Source: CAVYVZ01 sp963772065 (GTDB lineage Bacteria; Acidobacteriota; Vicinamibacteria; Vicinamibacterales; UBA2999). Taken from it: a DNA stretch of 64,000 nucleotides. This document shows, one piece after another, positions 46,352-56,211 of the stretch (the first letter of the stretch is position 1; each line of letters opens with the position of its first letter). Under the pieces are notes generated by a model. That model was given only the letters and a program-made list of their open reading frames with translations, did not search any database and had not been told where the DNA came from. Location of the stretch: positions 1,244,967 to 1,308,966 of the forward strand of contig CAVYVZ010000010.1 of NCBI GenBank assembly GCA_963772065.1, in the 5' to 3' direction. The position numbers and the translations under genes are program-made.

Positions 46352-46660
46352 TTACAGCAGCTCGATCGCCATCGCGCGAACGACGATTTCGGCCTGCCGG
46401 AATCGCGCCGCCAGCGCCGTCCTGTAGCGAGACCACGACACGCGGTCGAGCGCGTCGGTCATGACCTCGACCACGACCATGTCGTCATGGTGAATGCGCC
46501 CATCGGGATCCTCCCACGTACCTTCGGCCGGCGCCCGCGTGTACGCGGTTGCGCCGCCGAACCGGTCGGTCAGCTCACCGCGCACGGATGCAAAGTCGTT
46601 GTACCAAAAACGATGGCCGGCGTTGTCGTAGAGCGGAAGCAGCACCTGGACGAGGAACAT
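46352..46660 (-). CDS. Conserved hypothetical protein upstream of glgX
   Basis: The protein has 102 residues, apparently a single small alpha/beta domain: MFLVQVLLPLYDNAGHRFW, LTDRFGGATAYTRAPAEGTW, then YRTALAARFRQAEIVVRAMA. Similar small proteins occur widely without a known role. The ATG at 46660 is preferred to an in-frame TTG at 46669. Placed 13 bases before glgX. Confidence 0.78.
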   Translation of the reverse strand: MFLVQVLLPLYDNAGHRFWYNDFASVRGELTDRFGGATAYTRAPAEGTWEDPDGRIHHDDMVVVEVMTDALDRVSWSRYRTALAARFRQAEIVVRAMAIELL

Positions 46661-46669
46661 ACGAGGCAA

Positions 46670-47350
46670 TCACTTCTTCTTTTTTTCCTCCCAGACGACT
46701 TCCTTCTCGCCGTTGCCGTCGATCATGAGGATGGCGTTCGACAATCGGTCGGTCTTCGTTTCCAGCGGCAGGTCCGCTTCGTAGACCAGCTCCTTCGCGC
46801 CGGCGCTTCGAAGCTCATACTTCACGTCGTAGCGGCGGAGGATGGACTCGACCTCCGCGCGCATGGCGGCGGGATCGGGGGCCGTCACCTTCAACTCGAA
46901 CGTCTTGCGGCGCTCGGGCTCGAGCGACTCGATCACCCAGAGTACGGCAAGGATGAAGAGCGTCGCGAAGAGCGCGAGACCGTACAGCTCCACGCCGGTC
47001 GCGAGACCGAGGCTGAGCGTCGCCAGCATCACCACGGCATCCTTGGGGTCGTCGATCTTCGCGCGGTAGCGGATCAGGTTTGCGGCGCCGACGATGCCAA
47101 ACGCGCGCGCAAGGCTCGCGCCCACGATGATCATGACCAGCGCGCCGACGATCGCGAGAACGATCTGCGTCTGGATCACCGGCGCCGATCGGGGCGGCGT
47201 GCCCCGCCGTTTTGGCCGGAAGGCGAGCGCCGCGCCCAGCATGGCGGCGACAGGGAGCGCCAGGAGGGCGCGCACCACCATCTCCGCGTGCGCCTCCAGC
47301 ATGTCGGGAACGTAGTGCGACAGGTTGGGAAATACCGTCTGATCAAGCAT
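46670..47350 (-). CDS. DUF4956 membrane protein
   Basis: The protein has 226 residues. Three to four TM helices with QTQIVLAIVGALVMIIVGAS, LARAFGIVGAANLIRYRAKI and DDPKDAVVMLATLSLGLATG are diagnostic for DUF4956, and a cytosolic C-terminal alpha/beta domain follows. Such proteins are found next to VTC/CotH-type proteins; the activity is unknown. It overlaps the stop of the lipoprotein gene, so the two are coupled. Confidence 0.85.
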   Translation of the reverse strand: MLDQTVFPNLSHYVPDMLEAHAEMVVRALLALPVAAMLGAALAFRPKRRGTPPRSAPVIQTQIVLAIVGALVMIIVGASLARAFGIVGAANLIRYRAKIDDPKDAVVMLATLSLGLATGVELYGLALFATLFILAVLWVIESLEPERRKTFELKVTAPDPAAMRAEVESILRRYDVKYELRSAGAKELVYEADLPLETKTDRLSNAILMIDGNGEKEVVWEEKKKK

Positions 47351-48320
47351 CGGGATTCGTCTGCGCGGTGGCGGCCGCTTTGAGCGCCTCGTCGATCTTC
47401 TGCCGGATCTTGCGCAGGTAGCGGTCAGCGAAGGCCGTCGGTGTAGTTGGCGGCGCGGAATGCGTCGCGCCATTGCTGGTCGGTGACGCGCCGAAGGTGC
47501 GTGGCCGCCCACTGCAGGTCGGCCGGCGTGATCATGTCCAGCAGCTCCTGATGCCGGCCCGTGAACGCGAACTGGATGCGGCCGTCCTCGACGCCCTCGA
47601 TGAACGCCTCGTCTTCGAAGCCTTCGATCCAGTTGCGTCGTGGAAACAGCTTGCCCGTCTCGCCGAGCGCGGCGCCGAGGTCGCGCACCACGAACCATCG
47701 CGCACGCAGGACGCCGCCTCCCACGGGCTGCTTCAGCTCGTAGATGCTGTTGTTGTCGTTCTTGAGGTCGGTGCTGTTCAGAATCAGCAGGGTGATCAGC
47801 AGCCCCTTGAACGGGCGCGTTCCGAGGAACGGGTTCTCCGTCCACGACCAGGGGTCTTTCAGGCGTTCGAGAGACTCGAGCTTCGGCCGGAAGCGCGCCT
47901 CGCTCTCCTTCCTGACGTCGCCGTTCTCCTGAACCAGGTTCCAGGACGGCAGGTAGTGGAGCGGCGGCTGGTGATACCCGAGGCCCCAGAGCAGGCGCGA
48001 CACGAGGACCTCGGTCTGCGCTTCGGGCCCAATCTTCGCGCTCCACTCGACGCCGTCGGGACCGGTCACGTCATAGCTGACGCTGAACCCAGTTCGTCCT
48101 TCGCCTTGAACTTGTACATCGCGTCCTTCGATGGCGCGTACTGCTTTCCGCCGATGCCGTAGAAGAGATCGCGCGGCTGCGATCCGGGATCGACCCACAG
48201 CTCTGCCATCTGCTCCGCTGTCGGCGGTGCTGTCGGCACGGGCGCGACGCGCGTCCGGCCGGCGCAGGCGAGCGCCAGCACTGCGATAGCGACAGCCGAG
48301 ATAGCACTACGCGGGTTCAC
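47343..48320 (-). CDS. Lipoprotein with protein-kinase-like motifs (two frameshifts)
   Basis: Corrected length about 325 residues. The N-terminus (ISAVAIAVLALACAG) looks like a lipoprotein signal. Downstream pieces include VEWSAKIGPEAQTEVLVSRL (Lys strand), LLITLLILNSTDLKNDNNSI (Asp...Asn catalytic-loop look) and ARWFVVRDLGAALGE (DxG-like). Together these suggest an atypical protein/sugar-kinase fold of the FAM20/HipA/CotH kind; that is a pattern-based guess. Frame breaks lie near 48090 and 47440. It is coupled to the DUF4956 gene. Confidence 0.6.
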
Positions 48321-48407
48321 GCTGACCTCGTCAGCAAGCGGTGTTCCAGTTGTGTCAGGTCACCACACGATACCGGGCACCTCGATTGCTGACGTATGGT
48401 CTCCGCC

Positions 48408-51300
48408 ATGCGGCCCGCGACGATTCCCACCGCCACCTACCGGCTGCAGTTCAACGCGGGGTTCACCTTTGACGACGCCACCGCAATCGTCGACTACCTG
48501 CACGCGCTGGGCGTCTCACACGCCTACGCGTCGAGCTATCTCAAGGCGGTGCCGGGCAGCACGCACGGCTACGACGTCGCCGATCCGACGCGACTCAATC
48601 CGGAGATCGGCGACCGAAGCAGCTATCGCGCGTGGATCGACGCGCCTGCGCACGCACGGCATGGGCCACATCCTCGACCTCGTGCCGAACCACATGGGCA
48701 TCGCGAAGTCGGCGAACCCGTGGTGGCAGGACGTCCTCGAGAACGGCCCCAGCTCGCGGTATGCCGCGGTCTTCGACATCGACTGGCATCCGCTCAAGCC
48801 GGAGCTCGAAAACAAGGTGCTGCTGCCGATCCTGGGCGACTGCGTACGGCGCCGTGCTCGAGCGCCAGGAGATCACGCTGCGCTACGACGAGGGCGCGTT
48901 CCGCGCTTCGCTACTACGACACGATGCTGCCGATCGCGCCCGGCACCTACGATCGAATCCTCGAGCACCGACATCGAGCCCGCTGCTCGCGGCGCTCGGC
49001 GAGCGAGAGCATCGACGGCGTCGAGTTCCTCAGCATCCTCACCGCGATCCGGCACCTGCCCGGCCGCGAGCGCAGACCTCCGCGCAGCTCGCCGAACGCG
49101 ACCGCGAGAAGGAAGTCATCAAGCGGCGGCTGGCGGCGCTGACACGCGAGTCCCGCGATCGTCCGCGCAGCACGTCGACGCGCGCCGTCGTGCTCGTTCA
49201 ACGGCGTGGCACGGCGACCCGCGCAGCTTCGATCGCGCTCGACGAGCTGCTCTGCGTGCGCAGGCCTACCGGCTGGCGCACTGGCGCGTCGCGGCCGAGG
49301 AGATCAACTACCGGCGCTTCTTCGACATCAACGAGCTGGCGGCGATCCGGATGGAGGACCCGACGGTCTTCGAGCGCGTGCACGCCTTCGCGTTCGACCT
49401 GTTCGCCGCGGCCTGCTCGACGGCTTCCGGATCGATCACGTCGACGGCCTGTTCGATCCGGGCGACTACCTCGCGCGGCTGCAGGCGCGCGCGCGCGAGG
49501 TGCGGCCCGACGCTGTTCTCGCGCGAACGGCCGCTCTACGTCGTGGTCGAAAAGATCCTCGGGCGCGGACGAGCCGCTGCCCGGACTGGCCGGTCGACGG
49601 GACGACCGGCTACGACTTCCTGGCGAAGGTGAACGGCCTCTTCGTCGACGGCCGCAACGAGCGGGCGATGAACGACGTCTACGAGCGCTTCACGCGGCTG
49701 CGAGCGCCGTTCCGCGAGATCGCCTACCGCGGCAAGCAGCTCGTCCTGCGGGTCAGCATGGCGAGCGAGCTGAACGTGCTGGCCCACCGGCTGAACCGCT
49801 TCTCGGAGCGCAACCGCCACTACCGCGACTTCACGCTGAACAGCCTGACGCAGGCGATGCGCGAGATCATCGCCGTGCTTCCCGGTCTACCGCACCTACG
49901 TGAACGACCGCGAGACCGGACGTCAGCGAGCGCGACCGCCAGTACATCGAGCACGCGGTCGCGCGAAGCGAAGCGGCGCAATCCAAACCGCCCCGGCGCG
50001 GTCTTACGACTTCGTCCGCGATCTGCTGCTCAAGCAGGCCGACTACATTTCAGCGACGCGAGCGCGACGAGCACATGCAGCTTCGTCGGCAAGTTCCAGC
50101 AGGTCACGAGCCCGGTCACCGCGAAGGGCATCGAGGACACCGCGCTCTACATCTACAACCGCCTCGTGTCGCTGAACGAGGTCGGCGGCGAGCCGGATCG
50201 CTTCGGCGTGGCTCCCGAGCGTCTGCACACGTGGCTGCGGGCGCGCGCCGCGCGGTGGCCGCACGCGCTCTCGGCGACGTCGACGCACGACACCAAACGC
50301 AGCGAGGACGTGCGCGCCCGGCTGAACGTCCTGTCGGAGCTGCCGGGCGCGTGGAAGCAGGCGACGGCCCGCTGGGCGCGCATCAACCGGCGCGGCGCGC
50401 GCGACCATCGACGGCGAGTCCTATCCGAGCCGCAACGAGGAGTACCTGCTGTACCAGACGCTGGTCGGCACGTGGCCGCTCGAGCCGATGGACGACACGG
50501 CCGAGGAGCGAGTATCGCGAGCGGATCGTCGCGTACATGCTCAAGGCGATGCGCGAGGCCAAGGTCGTTCACCAGCTGGCTGAACCCGAGCGAGCGGCAC
50601 GAGCAGGCGATGGACGGCATTCGTCGCAGCCGTCGCTGGCGCCCGACAACACCGCGTTCCGGGAGGACTTCCTGCCGTTCCAGCGGCGCGTCGCGCGCTA
50701 CGGGATCTACAACTCGCTGGCGCAGCTCGCCGTCAAGATCGGCGCCCCCGGCGTTCCGGACTTCTACCAGGGCACGGAGCTCTGGGATTTCGCCTGGTCG
50801 ATCCCGACAACCGGCGGCCGGTGGACTACAGCCGCCGCAGGGCGCTGCTCGAGGCCGATCCGAGCGCGCACGACGATCGACGGCGCTGATGTCGCGGCTC
50901 ATGGCTCGCCACCGACGATCGGCTCAAGCTGTTCGTCACGACGACGCTGCTGCATTTCAGGCGGAGCGCGCTCGAACGTGTTCGCCGTCGGCACCTACGA
51001 GGCCGCTGGCCGTCGAGGGCGCCCGCCGCGACCACGTGTTCGCCTTCGCGCGCCGCCACGAGGGCCGCGCGGTGATCGTCGTGGTCCCGCGGCTGGTTGC
51101 CGGGCTCGTGCCCGACGCCGACGCGCCGCCGCTCGGCGAGCGCGTGTGGGGCGACACGCGCGTGCACGTGCCCGATGAACCGGCCCGCTGCTATCGTCAT
51201 GCGCTCACCGGAGCCTGCGTGCCCGATCGTCGACGGCGACGCTGCGCGCTGGCCGAGGTCTTCGAGCCGCTGCCCCGTGGCCTTTCTCGACACGCAATAG
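48408..51300 (+). pseudogene. treY: Maltooligosyl trehalose synthase TreY, broken by many indels
   Basis: TreY rearranges the terminal alpha-1,4 bond of maltooligosaccharides to the alpha,alpha-1,1 bond of trehalose. In-order fragments from all three frames cover the whole enzyme: IPTATYRLQFNAGFTFDDAT, GMGHILDLVPNHMGIAKSAN, INYRRFFDINELAAIRMEDP, LLDGFRIDHVDGLFDPGDY (nucleophile), VVVEKILG (acid/base), ALSATSTHDTKRSEDVRARL and VPDFYQGTELWDFA. At least 15 single-base events, mostly insertions of a repeated base, lie between 48640 and 51250. No conserved residue is lost, so error is likelier than decay. An ATG at 48396 is an alternative start. TreZ is not in the window. Confidence 0.88.
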
Positions 51301-51302
51301 CG

Positions 51303-52555
51303 ATGTTCTGGACGCTGCTCGGGATCGCGTTCATCATCTGGTTCGTGCTCGTGCTGCTCTTCACGCCACGCATCGACTACCACGTCACCATGCCGCTGCG
51401 GCCCGACAGCGACGAGTTCCTCCACGTGTCCAGTCCACGTGCCAGGCGGCGATGCATCGCCGACAACCGCGTCGACGTCTTCACCAACGGCGCGCAGTTC
51501 TATCCGGCGATGCGCGACGCCATTCGCGGCGCCGAGACGTCGGTCAACCTCGAGGCCTACATCTTCCAGCCCGGAGACGCGGCCGACATGCTGGTCGAGG
51601 CCATGATCGAGCGGGCCCGCGCCGGCGTCGAAGTGCGCCTGGTGCTCGATGCGATCGGCAGCGCGGGATTGCGAAGCGCCTGCGTGGCACGGCTGCGCGG
51701 ACGCAGGGTGCCGGGTGACCTTCTACCAGCCCCTCACCTGGTACCGGCTGCACCGGCTCAACAACCGCACCCACCGCGAGCTGCTCGTCGTGGACGGCGC
51801 GCATCGCGTTCACCGGCGGCGCCGGCGTCGCCGACTGGTGGATGAAACCGCACCGTGGCGCCCCGGCCTGGCGCGACACGATGGTGCGGATCGAAGGTCC
51901 GATCGTCGCGGCCCTGCAGGGCGTCTTCGCCGAGAACTGGCTCGAGTGCTGCGGCGAGATTCTGACCGGACCACGGCATTGGCCGCGGCTGCAGGGCGGC
52001 GGGCGACGTCGAGATGATGGTCGTCAAGAGCTCGCCCTCCGACCGCGCGACCGTCTCGCGCGTCGTGTTTCAGATGCTGATCGAGGGGGCCGCGAAGGAC
52101 GTCGACATCAGCACGCCGTACTTCCTGCCCGACCGCGCGCTGCGGCGCGCGCTGGTGCGCGCGGCGCGGCGCGGCGTGCGCGTCCGGGTGATCGTTCCTG
52201 GCGCGCTGAGCGACCAGCGCCTCGTGCGGCTGGCCAGCCGCCGCATGTATCGGGAGCTGCTCGAAGGCGGCGTGCAGATCTTCGAGTACCGCCCGGCGAT
52301 GACGCACGTCAAGGCGCTGATCGTCGACGGGATCTGGGCGGTGATCGGGACCACCAACATCGACAATCGCTCGTTCGAACACAACGACGAGGTGAATGTC
52401 GCCGCACGCAACGTCGCGGCGGCCGCGCGTTTTCGCCAGGACTTCGAGTCGGACCTGCGGGCCAGCGACGAGATACGCTGGAAGCATGGCAATCGCGTCC
52501 GGTGCTCGAGAAGCTGGTTGGCCCGATCTGCTGGATTCTCGAACGTCAACAGTAG
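51303..52555 (+). pseudogene. cls: Cardiolipin synthase-like phospholipase D protein (frameshifted)
   Basis: An N-terminal membrane helix (MFWTLLGIAFIIWFVLVLLF) is followed by two PLD-type active-site motifs: THRELLVVDG (with Glu where Lys is canonical) and THVKALIVDG. Other landmarks are ETSVNLEAYIFQPGDAADML and STPYFLPDRALRRALVRAA, and IGTTNIDNRSFEHNDEVNV. At least four frame breaks occur near 51440, 51660-51710, 51790 and 52005, and one near the C-terminus. It starts 2 bases after the treY stop. Joining two phosphatidylglycerols to cardiolipin is the family reaction. Confidence 0.82.
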
Positions 52556-52600
52556 CGCGGCACTCCTGTTGCACCGCCGTCACCGTCCGATAAGTAAGCC

Positions 52601-52969
52601 ATGAAAGTGTGGCACGTCGCGCTCGCCGTTCTGGTTTCGGTCAACACGATCTCCATCGCAGCGGAGCACGTCGTCGAAATCCGACTTCATGGCCGCTATT
52701 ACACGGAACCCGCCACTGTTCGCGTGACCGTGGCCGTGCAGCCAGATGAGACGAACCGCGTCCTGGTCGTGCAGGCCGACGGCGAACGGATGTTTCGATC
52801 GAGCGAAGTGAGCCTGGAGGGAGACAAGAGCCGTCGCCTTCACACGCTGGAGTTCAAGAACCTGCCGAAGGGCAGCTACGTGCTACGGGCGGAAGTTCAT
52901 TCGAGTGCGAAGATGCGCGGTGCTGCCGAGGAGCTGCTGGTCGTCGGCGACGTCGGCGATTCCCGCTAG
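52601..52969 (+). CDS. Exported small hypothetical protein
   Basis: The protein has 122 residues with a signal peptide (MKVWHVALAVLVSVNTISIA) and a beta-rich mature part: VEIRLHGRYYTEPATVRVTV, NRVLVVQADGERMFRSSEVS and FKNLPKGSYVLRAEV, as in small immunoglobulin-like periplasmic proteins. Start ATG at 52601. It converges on the nucleotidyltransferase gene. Function unknown. Confidence 0.72.
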   Translation: MKVWHVALAVLVSVNTISIAAEHVVEIRLHGRYYTEPATVRVTVAVQPDETNRVLVVQADGERMFRSSEVSLEGDKSRRLHTLEFKNLPKGSYVLRAEVHSSAKMRGAAEELLVVGDVGDSR

Positions 52970-52970
52970 C

Positions 52971-53813
52971 CTAGCGCGATTTGTCGATCGCGGCCGTCCA
53001 CTCCGCGAGCTGCTCCGGCGTCATCGTCCCCCGCGGCGCCTGGCGCGCGTCTTCATAGCCCCATTCGTCGACGTCCACGAGGTACTGCGCGCGCGAGAGC
53101 AGCGTGCCCTGGCAGACCTTGCTGTCGCGCGTCGGCACATCCAGCTCCGCGAGCAGACGGTTCACGAGCTCGCGGATGACCGGCGCGGGAATCAGCGCGC
53201 GCTCTCCGGGATAGATGAAGCCGAAGAGCACGAGGTGGCTGAGAAGCACGCGCCAGTGGGCGCCGAAGCGGCGCAGCAGGCGATCCCAGTTCAGAAGTCC
53301 GCTGCAGTGACGGAGCAGATGCGCCACGTCGGCGCCGTCGTAGCGCTCGCGCTCCATGATGAACGACTTCGACCAGATCATCTCCTCGGCCGGACAGAGC
53401 CTCACCGGTACGCCGAGCACCTCCTCGTCCACGGCGTGCGCAAACCACTCGTCATCGACCTCGACGATGCCGTTGCCGGAGTTGTAGATGATGTCGATGA
53501 ACCGGTCGCCGCTGAACGCCTTCGCGAGCCAGTGCGAAAAGGCGACCTCGGTCTTGAACCCGAGACGCACGAGCACGTCGAGCACGCGCTGCAGGTCCTG
53601 CGGCCGCACGAAGATGTCGAAGTCCTTCGTGGTGCGCGCGATCCCCGCGTAGTAATGAAACGCGTAGGTACCGCCTACGAGGTACGGCACGCCGCTCCGA
53701 TTCAGCATCTCGAGCGCCTGCCGGTACAGCTCGGCCTTGTCAGGGGTCGTCAGGGGCGTCTGGGTTCCGAGGGCCATGGGATCGCACACCTCTGCACGTT
53801 TCTCGCCACTCAT
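52971..53813 (-). CDS. Nucleotidyltransferase-fold protein
   Basis: The protein has 280 residues. The motif GVPYLVGGTYAFHYYAGIAR followed by TKDFDIFVRP (GG...DxD) marks the minimal nucleotidyltransferase superfamily; the remainder is a helical C-terminal domain. Such proteins are often of unknown substrate; AbiEii-type toxins and CCA/kanamycin-type enzymes share the fold, but nothing here supports a toxin. ATGA overlap couples it to the phosphoesterase gene. Confidence 0.82.
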   Translation of the reverse strand: MSGEKRAEVCDPMALGTQTPLTTPDKAELYRQALEMLNRSGVPYLVGGTYAFHYYAGIARTTKDFDIFVRPQDLQRVLDVLVRLGFKTEVAFSHWLAKAFSGDRFIDIIYNSGNGIVEVDDEWFAHAVDEEVLGVPVRLCPAEEMIWSKSFIMERERYDGADVAHLLRHCSGLLNWDRLLRRFGAHWRVLLSHLVLFGFIYPGERALIPAPVIRELVNRLLAELDVPTRDSKVCQGTLLSRAQYLVDVDEWGYEDARQAPRGTMTPEQLAEWTAAIDKSR

Positions 53814-54619
53814 GCCGTCTTGACAAGCGGCGGTGAGGTGGCCTGACCACCGGGGGGAGCCGCAGGGGGCACCTCCACCTCTCTGGGAATCTCGACGATC
53901 AGGAACGGCGGCCGGTCGGGATGCGTGCGCGACAGGAGCGGCATGGCCACGTTGTAGACCGGCACGCCCGTGCTCGTCCTGCCCTCCGGCGTGCCGCGAT
54001 GCGCGTGACCGTGGAACACCGCGCTGACGCGGTACCGATTGATCGGCTCCTCGAGGCGGCTGGAGCCGAGGTACGGGAAGATCTCCATCGGCTCGCCCTC
54101 GACCGTGGCGCGAACCGGCGCATAGTGCAGCACCGCCACGCGGTGCTGCGTGCGAAGGCGCGCAAGGGCCGATTCGAGCTTCAGCGCCTCGTCGACCGCC
54201 TCCTGGACGAAGGCCTTGATCACCTTCTCTCCCCACGGGCCGAGCGCACCGCGCCCGAAGCCTCCGCAAAACCCCTTCACCCCCGCGAAGCCGACGCCGT
54301 GCACTTCGGTCGCTTCACCGTCGAGGACCGTAAGGCCGGAGTCGCGGAGGATCTGCATGATCTCGGTCTCTTTCCCCGACTCGTAGTCGTGGTTTCCGAG
54401 AACGGCGACGATCGGGATCTTGACGGAGGTCGTGAGCTCGCGCGCCAGGATGCGCGCCTCCTCGGGCGCGCCGTAGTCCGTGAAGTCGCCGCACAGCACG
54501 AGCACGTCCGCAGAGGCGCTGATCTGCGAGAAGAGCGGCTGATATGCGCCCTGCGAGGTCTTCGAGACGTGCAGATCCCCGAGGGCCGCGATACGGACGT
54601 GTGACGCCGACGAGGTCAT
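53810..54619 (-). CDS. Calcineurin-like metallophosphoesterase
   Basis: The protein has 269 residues with the full metal-binding set: RIAALGDLHVSK, VLVLCGDFTDYG, VAVLGNHDYESG, VAVLHYAP and AVFHGHAHRGTP. Substrate is not predictable. The last 20 residues are proline-rich. It is cotranscribed with the nucleotidyltransferase gene. Confidence 0.92.
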   Translation of the reverse strand: MTSSASHVRIAALGDLHVSKTSQGAYQPLFSQISASADVLVLCGDFTDYGAPEEARILARELTTSVKIPIVAVLGNHDYESGKETEIMQILRDSGLTVLDGEATEVHGVGFAGVKGFCGGFGRGALGPWGEKVIKAFVQEAVDEALKLESALARLRTQHRVAVLHYAPVRATVEGEPMEIFPYLGSSRLEEPINRYRVSAVFHGHAHRGTPEGRTSTGVPVYNVAMPLLSRTHPDRPPFLIVEIPREVEVPPAAPPGGQATSPPLVKTA

Positions 54620-54695
54620 CCGTTAGGTCTCCAGCCAGGAGGCGTACCCAATACATGGGCCACTTGAACTGCAGAGATAATGGCGGGGCTCGGTG

Positions 54696-55448
54696 ATGGT
54701 TCCGCTTGCCCGCGCGCTGTCGAAGCTGGGGATCATGTCGCGCTCGGAAGCCGTGCAGCGAATTCTCGCCGGCGAGGTGCGCGTGGGCGGGCGCGTTATC
54801 AGAGACCCGGGTCACCCCGTAATACCGGAACGTGCGCGTATCGTGGTCGCCGGCACGGCGGCCGCACGCCAGGCTCGAGTCACCGTCGTGATGAACAAAC
54901 CGCGCGGCGTGGTGACGACGCGGCGGGATCCGCAAGGCAGACGAACGGTGTACGACTTACTCACGGCGCTGCCGTACGTGGCTCCAGTCGGCCGGCTCGA
55001 CTTGGCGTCCGCGGGCCTGCTGCTCCTGACGAACGACACGCGGTTGAGCCACTGGCTCATGGATCCGGTGAATGCGGTACCGCGCACGTACGTCGTCACC
55101 GTGCGCGGCGCGTTCGCTGATGAGAATGCACGCCGCTTCGAGCGCGGCATCCGCGATCGAGGTGAGCTGCTGAGGGCACAGGCCGTTGTAGTGCTGAAGC
55201 GGTCCGGACGCGAAACGCACGCGCGGATCACGCTCACCGAGGGCCGGAACCGCGAGCTGCGGCGCCTCTTCGCCGCATGCGGCCATGAAGTCACGCGGCT
55301 GACCCGCATCGCCTTTGGAGGGCTCGATCTCGGCACGCTCGCGCCGGGCGCCTGGCGCGTCGTCGAACGCGCGGAGCTGCTCGCCGCGTTCCCTGAAGCG
55401 CCGCGGTCCGGCCAACGACGGACCGTTACCGGCGCCGCTCGCGGGTAA
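54696..55448 (+). CDS. RsuA/RluB-type pseudouridine synthase
   Basis: The protein has 250 residues. An S4 RNA-binding domain (about 1-50, LARALSKLGIMSRSEAVQR) precedes the catalytic domain with VVMNKPRGVVTTRRDPQGR, the active-site Asp in VGRLDLASAGLLLLTND, and EGRNRELRRLFAACGHEV. It modifies rRNA; which position cannot be told. The start is the ATG at 54696 (a GTG lies one codon upstream). GATAAT at 54672-54677 may be its -10 box. Confidence 0.94.
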   Translation: MVPLARALSKLGIMSRSEAVQRILAGEVRVGGRVIRDPGHPVIPERARIVVAGTAAARQARVTVVMNKPRGVVTTRRDPQGRRTVYDLLTALPYVAPVGRLDLASAGLLLLTNDTRLSHWLMDPVNAVPRTYVVTVRGAFADENARRFERGIRDRGELLRAQAVVVLKRSGRETHARITLTEGRNRELRRLFAACGHEVTRLTRIAFGGLDLGTLAPGAWRVVERAELLAAFPEAPRSGQRRTVTGAARG

Positions 55449-55611
55449 CTGGGGTTGGCTGCCGGCGCCGCTCGGGCCAGAAGGGTGACGTCTTGTTGAC
55501 CTTCATGGCGTCTTCAATCCGTCCGCGAAGCTTCGTCGCTTCGTCGAGCAGATCGTCCAACCGCCGAAGCAACGCCGCAAGCTCGGTATCCGGAGGGAGG
55601 GTCTGGGCCAC
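55426..55611 (-). CDS. Small coiled-coil protein
   Basis: The protein has 61 residues. ELAALLRRLDDLLDEATKLR followed by GRIEDAMKV forms one amphipathic helix, with a basic tail. The GTG at 55611 with GGAGGGAG at about 5 bases is a much better start than the TTG at 55629. It overlaps the 3' end of the convergent pseudouridine synthase gene and lies just downstream of the Spy-like gene. Unknown role. Confidence 0.6.
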   Translation of the reverse strand: MAQTLPPDTELAALLRRLDDLLDEATKLRGRIEDAMKVNKTSPFWPERRRQPTPVTRERRR

Positions 55612-55633
55612 CGCTCCCTCCGGATGCAAGAGA

Positions 55634-56119
55634 CTAGCCTTGTCGCCGCTGCTGACGTCGCTCCATCCGCTGCTTCATACGCGTTTCGCGCTGGGACTTC
55701 AGCTGCTTCGCCTTCTCCTGCTGCTCGGGCGTGAGCAGCGTCCAGACCTCGCTATGAATGCGGGCCTGCACAAGCGCCATATCGGTCTGCGCGTTCGCCA
55801 GCGTCTGGGTCGTGGAACGGATGAGCCCCTCGTTGACGGGCATCGCCTCGACCGCGGCGCGCTGCGCCCGATGCGCCTCGTGCAGCCGCTTGCCGGCTTC
55901 CTGCATCTCGCTGCGGTGCCGCTGCACCACCTCCCGCACCTGCTCGCGCTGAGCCTCGGTCAGGTCGAGTCCGGCGAGGCCGACGAACCCGCCGCGGCCT
56001 GGACCAAACGGCCGATGCCTTCTTGGACCGTCGCCCTGCGCATGGACCGCCCCGCCGACACCGATTACCAGGAGCAGCGCCGCGGCGACGGCGAGCGCCC
56101 AGGATTTATTACGTCGCAT
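55634..56119 (-). CDS. Spy/CpxP-type periplasmic LTxxQ-motif protein
   Basis: The protein has 161 residues. A signal peptide (SWALAVAAALLLVIGVGGAV) is followed by two LTxxQ repeats (LDLTEAQREQVREVVQRH and LLTPEQQEKAKQL) and a basic C-terminal helix. Spy-family proteins are envelope chaperones. The ATG at 56119 lies 8 bases after GGAGGA, so it is preferred over the ATG at 56125, which is too close to it. Confidence 0.9.
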   Translation of the reverse strand: MRRNKSWALAVAAALLLVIGVGGAVHAQGDGPRRHRPFGPGRGGFVGLAGLDLTEAQREQVREVVQRHRSEMQEAGKRLHEAHRAQRAAVEAMPVNEGLIRSTTQTLANAQTDMALVQARIHSEVWTLLTPEQQEKAKQLKSQRETRMKQRMERRQQRRQG

Positions 56120-56211
56120 GAACATTTCCTCCATGCTCGATTTGACGGTACCGACGTGACGAAGCGAGGGCGCGCGCGTGAAAATTCTGTGGCAGCGGCG
56201 GCTCTGTGCGG

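Noticed and set aside
48408..52555. Programmed frameshifting or a recoding system in treY/cls and lhr
   Set aside because: Shifts are many, at varied contexts, mostly duplicated bases and without shared slippery signals; sequence error explains them better.
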